From contig NC_134030.1 of NCBI RefSeq assembly GCF_964204645.1, positions 19,411,110 to 19,475,109 of the forward strand: a stretch of DNA of 64,000 bases. The letters are read 5' to 3'. Every line of letters starts with the position of its first letter. Within the stretch, counting starts at the first letter, position 1. This document shows positions 55,317 through 64,000 of this stretch, piece after piece. Both the position numbers and the translations under genes were made by a program. The notes beneath the pieces are model-generated. The model searched no databases and was not told the DNA's origin. It was given only the letters and a program-made list of their open reading frames with translations. This DNA comes from Tubulanus polymorphus. Taxonomy: Eukaryota > Nemertea > Palaeonemertea > Tubulaniformes > Tubulanidae.

Positions 55317-55452
55317 AATAAAAAACCACAGAGAGATTTGTAGAAACAGTTTATATCCTTAACAATTTCGAGGTTAAAACTTAACCTCCTCTTCAGAGGA
55401 ACAAAAAAAAATAAATAAAGTGTTTCTACAAATCTACTGTGGGTTTTTTTCG
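55317..55452. mobile_element. Short TIR element with hammerhead-like core, third type
   Basis: AAAAAACCACAGAGAGATTT plus GTAGAAACA is inverted as TGTTTCTACAAATCTACTGT plus GGGTTTTTTT. On the minus strand CTGAAGA-G-GAGGTTAA-GTT-TTAACCTC-GAAAT lies at about 55363-55395. It has the same CTGANGA-N-stem-GAAA layout as 26803 and 42622, with an unrelated 8-bp stem. Confidence 0.8.
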
Positions 55453-55479
55453 AACCAATCTACTTCTTAAGACAACGTT

Positions 55480-55975
55480 TAAGCTAATATAGGTTCTATA
55501 AATATTTTAGCAACTTACGACCATTCTTAGATCAATTTAGACCCATGGTCAACTCGATAATATAAGACTAGTGTTGTAGGTACAATAGCCAATCTGACAA
55601 CTTAAGACCAGCCCTTGAAGCTCATTTGGTTCGACAGCCAATCTGACAACTTAAGACCAGTCTTAACCTCATTTTGGTTCTACAACTAATCTAAAAAAAG
55701 ACATAATACTAGTGTAAATTCATTTGGTTCGAAAAAAACCTAAGACAAGTCTAAGCTCAGTTTGGTTCTAAAACCATCTAACAACTTTAGACCAATCTAA
55801 GCTCAGTTTGGTTCTATAGCCAATCTAACAACGTAAGACCATTTTAGGTTTATTTTAGTTCTATGGCCGATCTGATAACTTAAGACCAGACTAAGCACAC
55901 GTTGGTTCAATAGCTAATCTACGTTACAACCTAGAGACCAGTCTAAGTACGTTTTGGTTTTATAGCCTCATCTTA
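55480..55975 (+). repeat. Tandem array of the MITE interior, about ten units
   Basis: Units of about 47 bp: TAAGCTCAGTTTGGTTCTATA, GCCAATCTAACAACTTAAGA and CCAGTC, progressively diverged. They match the centre of the GGGGCC MITE, without its ends. The array begins right after the TIR element at 55317. Confidence 0.85.
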
Positions 55976-56363
55976 AAACTAGTATCAGAAACCGCGAAGG
56001 TATATTCGCGAAAATATTTCGGGCTCTTTTTGTCGTCATTCAGGTATATGAGAACTATCGATCGCTGGTCTAATCGCAGTTCATGCATTATGTATGCCAA
56101 TCATGACCTGCGATATGCGCGACATTCCTTTGGAAATTACAACCGGGAATCAATTTGCGACTGATGCGGTCGCGTCCTCTCGGCAAATACTCTTGAAAGT
56201 TCAAATGCGGTTTTGATGAGCTACGACATCCCTCACGGTGAACGCGTTCGGGAAATGGATTCGCGCGATTGATACATATCCGAGCACTTAAGTTATATCT
56301 ATATACGCGTCTCGGAAATCGACGCTGTATCTATTTCAAAATAAACTCGTCGTTAATCCGATA
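55976..56363. promoter_or_regulatory. CpG-containing unique segment upstream of the small ORF at 56364
   Basis: Unique, moderately CpG-rich sequence with ATATCTATATACGCGTCTCG near 56295, TATA-like. It is a possible promoter only by position and composition. Confidence 0.25.
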
Positions 56364-56516
56364 ATGGCTAATATATCGACCGTTGATGAATCGTCGACGA
56401 CGAACGGAAATTCGGATATCGCGTCTAAATCGATCAGTATCGTCACAGAACGGCACCGCCTCCTACCGATACCCGACAACCGCCTCCGACAAGCGTGGGC
56501 AGGCGAGGAGGCGTGA
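56364..56516 (+). CDS. Small ORF, 50 aa, possible first exon
   Basis: ATGGCT in a good context opens MANISTVDESSTTNGNSDIA, then SKSISIVTERHRLLPIPDNR and LRQAW, stopping at TGA 56514. The sequence is Ser/Thr-rich and then basic, with balanced codons. Two other frames overlap it. It could be a 5' coding exon with a donor near CAAGC|GTGGGC, which is weak. I do not recognise it. Confidence 0.25.
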   Translation: MANISTVDESSTTNGNSDIASKSISIVTERHRLLPIPDNRLRQAWAGEEA

Positions 56517-56605
56517 GGCGCGTGCTTCCGATGACGTCATCGATTGTAGTGCTTTTGTTTTTCTATTCAGTTCACGTTATTTACGAACACGATTTAGGAG
56601 GAAAC

Positions 56606-57175
56606 GCGATACGAGAATTATTAAATGGCCGATTCATTTTGATATTCGAATATATGTCTCTCGTCAATTCTTGAACGCATGCGAAGTGGGGGTGATTAGT
56701 TTTAGAAAGTGCTCCGATAAGAAGTTTTATATTTGGTGTTTGTAATTGAAACGAGAATTATTAAATGGCCGATTCATTTTGATATTCGAATATATGTCTC
56801 TCGTCAATTCTTGAACGCATGCGAAGTGGGGGTGATTAGTTTTAGAAAGTGCTCCGATAAAAAGTTTTATATCTAGTGTTTGTAGTTGACTTACAATGAT
56901 AATGTCTCAGGTGAAGTTTTGAACACATGCGAAGTGTGGATGATCAGTTTTAGAAACTGTTCTGATAAAATGTCTAATATCTGGTGTTTGTAGTTCATTT
57001 CTAATTAAAAATGTCTCAGGTGAAATTCTGAGCGCGTGTGAAGCGAGGACGATCGGATTTTGAAAGTGTGCTGATTAAATATCTTTGTTTTCCATTCCAT
57101 TTTCCGTGGAAAATATCTCGAAAATATAAATTGTTCTGATCAAATATCTTCTGGTGTTTTCGTAATTTTCATTTA
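56606..57175 (+). repeat. 107-bp family array with a 140-bp direct duplication
   Basis: ACGAGAATTATTAAATGGCC through GTGCTCCGATAA and TTTGTA occurs at 56611 and again at 56751 with about five differences. It is followed by ordinary units (GATAATGTCTCAGGTGAAG; CTGATAAAATGTCTAATATC; TGGTGTTTGTAGTTCATTTC). The right end decays by 57175. Confidence 0.88.
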
Positions 57176-57732
57176 CGATTTAAGGCGTCTCCGATTATTT
57201 AATGATTCGGCCTCATGAGAACCGGATTAAGGTATATACGTATTTTGAGTTACAAACTCAGCCATCGGGATAAAGTAAACGTGATTAAAACCTCGCAGTC
57301 GAGGGATCGCACCGAAAGTAAAGAGATGAGAGAAAATATGTTATGAAAAAGCCCGATCGCAATTCAAGGGATTCCAATGAAATACGGATAGGATTTCATC
57401 CTGAACCATTGTTAGAATTCTTATCGGTATTTCCTTGCATCTCTGAAGATAAGGATAAGCATTCATCCGAAGCGATTAGGATTTACAGGTATCGACTACT
57501 AGCCCCAGGAAATAATACAGATCCTATTCTTAATTTTTTGACACCGTTAAAACCAATATCGTCCGTTACTTAAGCTTAAGGAGTATTTTTGAGTCGTTGT
57601 GCAGTACGTCACCTATTTTGGAATTTCGAAATAAGAATTATAAATGCTTACAAATTTGTCGTCATTTTTGACCGAATGACTGTACTTTAACAACTCGTAT
57701 TTTGATTTCAATGTTTTTTTTTATACAAAACA

Positions 57733-58302
57733 ATGAATTATGGATGTGTACTACGTCATCAATATTGGGCGGTGGTCAATTCAATTCAATTCAATTCAGT
57801 CGATATATTCAAAAGCAACATAAGTTTGTTGACCCAGCCTCATCATCATCGATATCATATTATTCTTTTTCGACAATATCGAGCAAATGCGAACATGTTG
57901 TTTTCCAAAAACGTCTACGGACATTCAAGTCAGTTTTCGCATCGTATGAGTCTAGCATCGCCTATCATACAAACTGTTCATCCGAGTGCAAGCGCGCTAC
58001 CGCTGATATTCCAATTTCAGACCAGCGACGGTCGCCTTTTGGCTTTTAGTCGGATTGGTATTTCACGCAATGTTGACGGGGATTTTTTTGCCAGCGCCAT
58101 CAACGCGAGAAAACACGCAGAGACCCGAGGCAATGTCCTGTCGATGATGAATTATTTTTCTACCGTTGTTATTTTCGACACAATTTCAGAGATGCTTCGT
58201 AAGATACCCGAATTGAAAGGTGGGCGATGGTTTAAAAATTCAAATCAGATTAGCAGCAACTGTCAGCGGGGCAGAGAAACGATTCTTCTGTTAAGAACCT
58301 AA
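57733..58302 (+). CDS. Unidentified 189-aa ORF
   Basis: The longest plus-strand frame in the window not explained by a simple repeat or gene shadow. The first third overlaps a (TTCAA)n tract and is doubtful; a more natural start is MLFSKNVYGHSSQFSHRMSL. The distal part has varied composition (FQTSDGRLLAFSRIGISRNV; MMNYFSTVVIFDTISEMLRK) and ends ETILLLRT at TAA. No signal peptide, membrane segment or domain is recognised. A second frame (57702-58049) overlaps it. It may be a lineage-specific gene, an intronless pseudogene or chance. Confidence 0.3.
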   Translation: MNYGCVLRHQYWAVVNSIQFNSVDIFKSNISLLTQPHHHRYHIILFRQYRANANMLFSKNVYGHSSQFSHRMSLASPIIQTVHPSASALPLIFQFQTSDGRLLAFSRIGISRNVDGDFFASAINARKHAETRGNVLSMMNYFSTVVIFDTISEMLRKIPELKGGRWFKNSNQISSNCQRGRETILLLRT

Positions 58303-58405
58303 TAAAAAATATGTTAGGCCTAAAATGCTTGTCAGTCCTTAGTACGAAGCGTCCTGGGGACATAGTTATTTTTTGTTTAAATATTTTGCTGATTGAAAAA
58401 AACTA

Positions 58406-58451
<46 letters not shown>

Positions 58452-58610
58452 AAGCCAACCAGCCAGTCATTCAGTCAGTCAGTCAGTCAGACATTCAGTC
58501 AGTCAGTCAGTCAGTCAGTCAGTCAGTCAGTCAGTCAGTCAGTCAGTCAGTCAGTCGGTCGGTCGGTCGGTCGGTCAGTCAGTCAGTCAGTCAGTCAGTT
58601 AGTTAGCAAG
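58406..58610. repeat. Tetranucleotide mosaic (CAGC)n, (CAGT)n, (CGGT)n
   Basis: CAGC units to about 58450, then CAGT units, five CGGT units near 58556, then CAGT again. It shows stepwise spread of point variants within one microsatellite. The QPAS / QSVS frame is an artefact. Confidence 0.97.
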
Positions 58611-58619
58611 CCAGCAAGC

Positions 58620-59315
58620 CACTCATCAAGGGTTCCTGTATTTGAATCCATAGTAGTATGCCTTTGATAACAGTCCAAGATTATTCAGAATGGACCCACT
58701 AGTTAGAACACTCTACGACGTAAGCCTAAATTGGAAAAAACCGAAAATGTCTACAATTGTTGTTAATCATTAAAATATGATGCCGGCGACGATTCTAATT
58801 CCGCTCGCGTATCGTCGTCGTCGAAACCACGAAGCCATAATTCCTAGTCGAGCGGAAGGTCGTGACTCACCGTTTTAACAAACCTATCAATTACAAGATG
58901 CAACATTGTCGCAAACGACAGCAGACGTATTTTGTCAATGGAGCTAATCTAACCGGCACGCGATTTTCATGTAGCCATTTTGTCGCCGCGGTGTTTATTC
59001 CGCGTGCGAATTTGACGAATTAATAACAATAATGATGGCGATATTTCTAGCCAGGCAAAAGCGGCTTTTTCTTTCTCGGCAGCCGGTATATGCTATTTAA
59101 CACGCGTTGTAATAAATAGTAAAAACACGAAGCGGTTCGACGACTTCAGAATACAATCGACACCCCCGTATTTCGCGCGGGATTCTCATGAGGTTTTCTA
59201 GCAGCAGCAGCAGCAGCAACAACAGCAGCAGCAGTGAATAATTCAACTGACGCAGCTGTATCACACATCAGACCGATGTTTAACACAGCAAAAAAACTAA
59301 TTTCACAGTTTTGAG
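58620..59315. other. Unique CpG-containing segment and a short (CAG)n
   Basis: 58780-59060 is CpG-rich with CCATTTTGTCGCCGCGGTGT and GACGAATTAATAACAATAATG (homeodomain-type TTAATA), a candidate regulatory region. CAGCAGCAGCAGCAGCAAC lies at 59201-59233. Confidence 0.35.
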
Positions 59316-59319
59316 CGTA

Positions 59320-60135
59320 ATTAGACTTTGAATCCAGTTCCGTAGTTGAGTGGCTCTAATTTGACTCGAAACCCGGTGTATTTTGATCTAACTCGAAACC
59401 CAGTTCCACTGTGTCAGTTGGTTTAACTGCAAACCCGGGTTCCACGGTTTTGTGGCTTTAATTTGGCTCTCGGTTCATTCCTTATGTCGCGTGGGTTTGA
59501 TTTAACCCTGAACCCAGTTACACAGTTGTGTGTGTGTGTGTTTAGTGGTTCAGTTCCACAGTTGTGTGGTTTGAATTTGAATATAAACCCAGTCCCACTG
59601 TGTCAGTTGGTTTAACTGCAAACCCGGGTTCCACGGTTTTGTGGCTTTAATTTGGCTCTCGGTTCATTTCTTATGTCGTGTGGGTTTGATTTAACCCTGA
59701 ACCCAGCTACACAGTTGTGTGTGTGTGTGTTTAGTGGTTCAGTTCCACAGTTGTGTGGTTTGAATTTGAATATAAACCCAGTCCCACTGAGTGGGTTTAC
59801 TTCGACTCTGGACCCCGTTCCACATGTCTGTGGGTTTAATTTTAACTCTGGATCTAGCTCCACAGTCCTGTGCCTTTTTGACACTGGATACAATTCCACA
59901 GTTGTGTGGCTTTAATTTACTCTGGATCAGTTCCACAGTTATGCGGTTTGAATTGCACTATAAACCCAGTTCCACTGTCTGGGTTTAATTCGACTATGGT
60001 TCCAGTTCCACAATTGTGTCGGTTTGATTCGAGCCTGGATTCAGTTCCACACTTGTGTGGGTTTAATTTGACTGGAAACGCAGTTCCACTGTGTGAGCTA
60101 AATTAACTCCGAACCCATTTCCACAGTCGCGTGGG
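59320..60135. repeat. About 40-bp minisatellite with a 189-bp higher-order unit
   Basis: Basic unit: AACCCAGTTCCACAGTTGTG, TGGTTTAATTTGACTCTG, highly diverged. A longer block beginning GTGTCAGTTGGTTTAACTGC repeats at 59411 and 59600 almost exactly, including its internal (GT)n. Frames here are artefacts. The CCAGTTCCACAGTT core equals the end of the MITE at 43612. Confidence 0.9.
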
Positions 60136-60560
60136 TCTGCGTAATTTATTCCATTTGTACAGGGTTTCTGAAACAAGGCCGTGTACTTGGTGGATTAAAA
60201 CGGATTTCTAGGCTTAATCTTGCGTTCTAAATTCCAACCAATTTCAGTTGTAGAAGACTGGACAAGAAAACCAGATATGCCATCGGAATTTACTGCTTAA
60301 GATTGTTGTAATTTTTTTGTTGTGGCTTTAAAGGTTTTCGGAGGTTGCTTCAGAATTTCTTTCGAGACTTTCCGCGACCTACCTAAGGCCAATTATTGGA
60401 ATTTCCATCCCCTGTTACATATTCTTGCACTGGTATCATCTATCTCTTTTGGCGAGACAAGACAAACGGATCATAAAAGAATCATTTTCTTTTTCATAGT
60501 GTTTGGTATTGCTTTCATTAATAGTTGATTAAATTGAAATTTATGATATTGGAGAGCGCA
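60136..60560. other. AT-rich unique sequence
   Basis: The plus-strand frame 60322-60528 has a hydrophobic C-terminus but no other support. Confidence 0.25.
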
Positions 60561-60564
60561 GGAA

Positions 60565-60935
60565 ACTGGTTGACTACAAGCGACAACTGGTGTGGATCCT
60601 CACTTGCCATAAGTGTAATCCTCTATTGCTGCAGTAGACAATGTCGCACTGCACACTAGCGACACCTGGCGGATTCTCACTTGCCCCAGGCGGAATCCTT
60701 TATTTCAACAATAGCAAATATCCAATTGCACACTAGAAAACCTGGTGGATCCTCACTTGCCACAAGTGGAATCCTATATTGCCGCAGTAGTATATATCTT
60801 ACTGCAAATAAGCGACACCTGGATAATCCTCACTTGCCACAAGTGGAGTCCTCTATCACCGCAGTAGTTGATATCCCTCTGCGCACTAACGACACCTGGT
60901 GAAACCTCGCCTGCCTCAAATTGATCCGTCTATTG
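60565..60935 (+). repeat. 77-bp family, about four and a half units
   Basis: GACTACAAGCGACAACTGGT, then CCTCACTTGCCATAAGTGTA and later regular units with CTAGCGACACCTGGCGGATT and CACTTGCCACAAGTGGA. The first three units are duplicated at 61742. Confidence 0.92.
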
Positions 60936-61080
60936 CTGGAGTGAGTATAGTTGACATCGAGTTCTCGATCGGTCAAATCCGTGTCTAACGTGTTGAACAT
61001 TTCAAATCGCAGGCCGTCGTTATGAATTTACATAATTATTAATAAACGCAAAAAACGGATAGAAATATCAAAATAGAAAT

Positions 61081-61530
61081 GCGCGCGAGCTCAATCAACA
61101 ATCCGCCCACCATTGATACGCCAAAATCCAGCACGATAATGGCAGCTTCGTGTTTGTACTTCGAGGGTTGAGTCGCGCGGAGGCTTATTAGAAAATAAAG
61201 TAACAATTACCTCGGTAATTTCGGCGTCGATCGTCGGCGCAGCGCGCGGTGGCCCGATTTATTTCGACGCGAAATTTCTGATTAGAACCGACCGATCGGC
61301 GACGTGATTATGTTTTTAGCTTCATTAGATACGGTGACGTACGGATGACGGGTTAAATAGAATATGTCAAGTTGATTTGTGACGCGCGCTGCGCCGGCAA
61401 CTGAGCGTCGCCGGCGCGCACTAATCAGTGTCAATAGATGAGCGTTTGTTTGACATTAAACGCCGCCTGCGCTGATTGTCAAATAAACAGAGTTCGCGTA
61501 AAAACAATCATCTGCGTCGACTCTATACAC
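61081..61530. promoter_or_regulatory. CpG-rich candidate enhancer
   Basis: The largest CpG-rich unique block in the right half: CCGATTTATTTCGACGCGAA, GACCGATCGGCGACG, CGCGCTGCGCCGGCAACTGA and GCGTCGCCGGCGCGCACTAA. It contains CTTATTAG and TGATTGTCAAAT sites. Its left end shares a core of about 45 bp with 31180-31235. There is no ORF. Confidence 0.45.
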
Positions 61531-61741
61531 AGTTAACTCTATATATAGTGTGACATCCGATCGTCAAAAGGCCCAGCTAGTCGAAGCTTAAAATTGAAGA
61601 TGTTTTTGATCATTGAATCGGGATTGAACGAGTTAATCATTTGATTGGCAGATTTAATTATCATAATGACGATGTGTGTCTTATATAGCGCTAAATCCAA
61701 CAGAGCCGTTTACATTTTTCGGTTACATTATAACCCCAGCC

Positions 61742-61990
61742 ATTTGACTACAAGCGAAAACTGGTGTGGGTCCTCACTTGCCACAAGTGTAATTCTCTAT
61801 TGCTGCAGTAGTCAATGTCGTACTGCACACTAGCGACACCTGGCGGATTCTCACTTGCCCCAGGCGGAATCCTTTATTGCAACAATAGGTAATATCCAAT
61901 TGCACACTAGAGACACCTGGTGGATCCTCACTTGCCACGAGTGGAATCCTATATTGCCGCAGTAGTATATATCTTAGTAGTAGTATATAT
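61742..61990 (+). repeat. 77-bp family, three units plus a short tandem
   Basis: TGACTACAAGCGAAAACTGG to CCTATATTGCCGCAGTAGTA is collinear with 60573-60800, about 1.17 kb upstream. It ends in three copies of AGTAGTATATATCTCTTAG-type repeats. Confidence 0.92.
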
Positions 61991-62086
61991 CTCTTAGCAG
62001 TAGTATATATCTCTGTACGTATCAGCCATCTTTTAAGCAACATCCAAACACCGAAAAGGCGCTAACATGCGCCCAGGTGTCATCTA

Positions 62087-62197
62087 TCAGGCCAGGTACC
62101 CATTTACTTCTGCTCGAGGATACGTAATGTACGGGGTTCGAACCCACACGAATTGGCTACCCAGAGTCGAGCGCTCTAACCACTCAGCCACTCCTCG
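62087..62197 (-). repeat. tRNA-derived SINE with strong A- and B-boxes
   Basis: Minus strand: GAGGAGTGGCTGAGTGGTTA, GAGCGCTCGACTCTGGGTAG and GTGTGGGTTCGAACCCCGTA, with tail TGGCCTGATAGATGACACCT. TGGCTGAGTGG and GGTTCGAACCC are near-consensus Pol III boxes. The acceptor stem does not pair. Confidence 0.82.
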
Positions 62198-62364
62198 TTT
62201 GATTTCGATTTCGATTTCGTTTCATTTAGTTCTGATTTGGTGTCCTTTACGAACTAACCGGCGAACCAGGGGATTCGATTCTGAAATCGGAAATCGAAGC
62301 GCTGAGTGAGATCACGGCTTTATTCGAGCATGGAAAACGCATCTGAGGCTTCTTGATGTCCCGC

Positions 62365-62530
62365 TGCACACTAGCGACACCTTAAATCCTGGATCCTCAA
62401 TTTCCACAAGTGAAACCACGTTTCAACATAGAATCGGTGTCCTACTGTACACTAGCGACACCTGGTGTTTCCTCACTTGCCACCCAGTGAGAACCCACGA
62501 CTGCCACTGACAGTAACGTCTCTGGATCCT
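62365..62530 (+). repeat. 77-bp family, two diverged units
   Basis: CCGCTGCACACTAGCGACAC, CTACTGTACACTAGCGACACC and TTCCTCACTTGCCACCCAGT. Confidence 0.85.
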
Positions 62531-62686
62531 CATTGATTTCGAAGACTGCCATTCGAATCTTTAATTGACAATTTCCTTCGTGCGATCGAGAACTGCCACG
62601 GCAGTTGATGTGCACCGGTATATAGCGCGCGGCGAGTTGTTTATCTCAATTTTATCCGAAATGAAATTCACCATATTGGCGTTTGA

Positions 62687-62953
62687 TCACGAGCCCGAAA
62701 TGTCGAGGGTTCGTGACGATCTTTTAAGTTGATTAAGCGTGCTTCTGAAAAACCGTGGTCTAGCCCGGAGCGTAATGTAAACCGGGCCTTCAAACAAAAC
62801 ACGTACGCCTCGGATATTTGGTTTTTGCGACGCGCTAAAGCGTTCTCGTACAGCGGAAGTCGGGATCGACGACCTTGAAGACGACGCGGCTGAAAGAAAT
62901 TCAGCGCTGGCTTTCAATCGACGTTCTCTCCAAACAGATTTTTGGGTAGACAC
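62687..62953 (-). CDS. Unidentified basic ORF, 88 aa
   Basis: GC-rich minus-strand frame starting MSTQKSVWRERRLKASAEFL and passing through SSSRSSIPTSAVRERFSASQ. It is Arg/Ser-rich, has no recognised domain and no clear splice sites. It may be an exon of a gene mainly off the right edge or a CpG-driven chance frame. Confidence 0.22.
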   Translation of the reverse strand: MSTQKSVWRERRLKASAEFLSAASSSRSSIPTSAVRERFSASQKPNIRGVRVLFEGPVYITLRARPRFFRSTLNQLKRSSRTLDISGS

Positions 62954-63227
62954 AAAATAGATGTTTGCATCCCTTCAGGCGAAACGCGGCGTATTTCAAC
63001 TGCCGATCTTTAATTAGATTCGCGGGGATTTAAGCGAAAATTCGGTAGTAACGCCTCGGTATTTGCCTCTCGCGAGTATCGCGTGCGTGTGTGGAATCGT
63101 CATACGATATTTTTGTGTCTTTTTTTTGTAAAACGAAGATGATTGAAGCGAGAAAAGATGATAGCTCCATAATTGAAGATGTTATTAAACCCCGGAATAT
63201 TTCACCTAACTAATTGCAGATTGAACT

Positions 63228-63600
63228 CAGTGCATCAGATGGATCTCCTCCTTACTTGCCGCAGGTTGAATCCTCGATTAACTTAATTACTGGCGCTGGT
63301 ACCGTTCAAAAGTGTAGCTGTGGTACATACCCATTCACCACCAAGGAATCCGTTTTTGCTGCAGAAGTTGATGTCCTACAGCGCACTAGCGACACCTGGT
63401 GGATCCTCACTTACCACAAGTCGAATTATTTCTGACGCAGTAGTTGATGTCGTACTGCACACTAGCGACACCTGCTGAATCCTCACTTGCGAAAAGTGGT
63501 ATCCTCTATAGCCGCAGTAGTTGATGTCCTACTGGACACTTGAGACACCTGGTGGATCCTCACTTGCAACAAAAGAAAACATCTATTGTCACAGACCGCC
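63228..63600 (+). repeat. 77-bp family, about four units
   Basis: TGGATCTCCTCCTTACTTGC, then CGCACTAGCGACACCTGGTG, GATCCTCACTTACCACAAGTC and three further units to about 63575. Confidence 0.9.
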
Positions 63601-64000
63601 TACGGTAAGATGTAGCAATACGCTGGGGCAGGCGGCGGTGTACGGGGACGCTAGGACTCGGGCAGCGGTGTACAACAACGGCTCTTAACGACAGCCATTT
63701 GATGTTGTCAGACCTAAGACCCTAACGCAGATCAAGGCGGTACTAGCGGCGTGAGCTATACTCTTACTGCTGAAATAAGCCCCCAGCGGAACCGGATAGA
63801 TAAGGACTTACGGTGACACGCGTCTTCTAAAAGCGCGATCGAAAATACTCTCTGGGAGTAAAAGATCAACGTATAATAAGATTAGGAGACGTCTGCGTTT
63901 CACTGCGGCAGTAGTAATGCACCGATTTCACTGTTTTAGACCTATTACTCACGCGAGAACTGTTCAGGTCCAACGAGTTCAAAACAACGTCGCGGCAAGA
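63601..64000. other. Unique sequence to the window edge
   Basis: No ORF or repeat family is recognised. A short direct repeat, GGCGGTGTACGGGGACGCTA / GGCAGCGGTGTACAACAACG, lies near 63630-63680. Confidence 0.3.

Noticed and set aside
62087-62197. A tRNA gene
   Set aside because: No closing acceptor stem; collinear tail shared with another SINE copy.
60565-63600. CRISPR-like array of regularly spaced repeats
   Set aside because: The sequence is eukaryotic; spacers are themselves homologous and the repeat spans the whole 77-bp unit.

Overview
This is a eukaryotic nuclear window, most likely from a lophotrochozoan marine invertebrate such as a mollusc or annelid. The phylum is inference, not proof. 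Genes are split by long introns with canonical GT-AG sites. Every gene I can identify is on the minus strand. Most of the sequence is non-coding, dense in short palindromic elements (MITEs), tRNA-derived SINE pieces, minisatellites and microsatellites. There are no operons, ribosome binding sites, CRISPR arrays or bacterial genes.

Genes, left to right. (1) 315-1650: the first coding exon of a FAST-kinase-domain (FASTKD4/TBRG4-like) mitochondrial RNA-binding protein; the C-terminal part lies off the left edge. (2) 7345-8426: a rhodopsin-family, FMRFamide-receptor-like GPCR, broken by one frameshift after TM4. (3) 9767-10588: the last two exons of a secreted protein with thyroglobulin type-1 domains. 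(4) 31812-46782: three exons of a secreted neuropeptide precursor whose intron phases agree. The first exon carries a signal peptide, the second a spacer, and the third is a 66-nt mini-exon holding one amidated peptide, TPTGFHALR-amide, flanked by KR and GKR. I interpret it as a tachykinin-related or FxxxR-amide precursor. Its later exons were not found. Weaker exon or small-ORF candidates lie at 6225, 11727, 23288, 50147, 51595, 54548, 56364, 57733 and 62687.

Repeats by region. 1.8-2.7 kb is a 40-bp satellite just upstream of the FASTKD gene. 2.8-6 kb holds nested inverted-repeat elements. 10.8-15.1 kb has MITEs with GGGGCC ends. 20-25 kb has a 107-bp tandem family, TIR elements and a 77-bp family. 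26.8, 42.6 and 55.3 kb hold three palindromic elements sharing a hammerhead-like core. 28.2-28.7 kb is a 51-bp array carrying a Pol III B-box-like motif per unit. 34.7, 41.6, 44.0 and 58.4 kb are long simple repeats. 59.3-60.1 kb is a minisatellite with a higher-order unit. 60.5-63.6 kb is rich in the 77-bp family.

CpG-rich unique segments at about 11.6, 18.8, 30.0, 31.0, 37.1-37.9, 58.8 and 61.1-61.5 kb are the best candidates for promoters or enhancers. Those at 31.2 and 61.1 kb share a core of about 45 bp. I see no functional coupling between the genes, except that a peptide precursor and a peptide-type GPCR lie in the same window; pairing them would be speculation.
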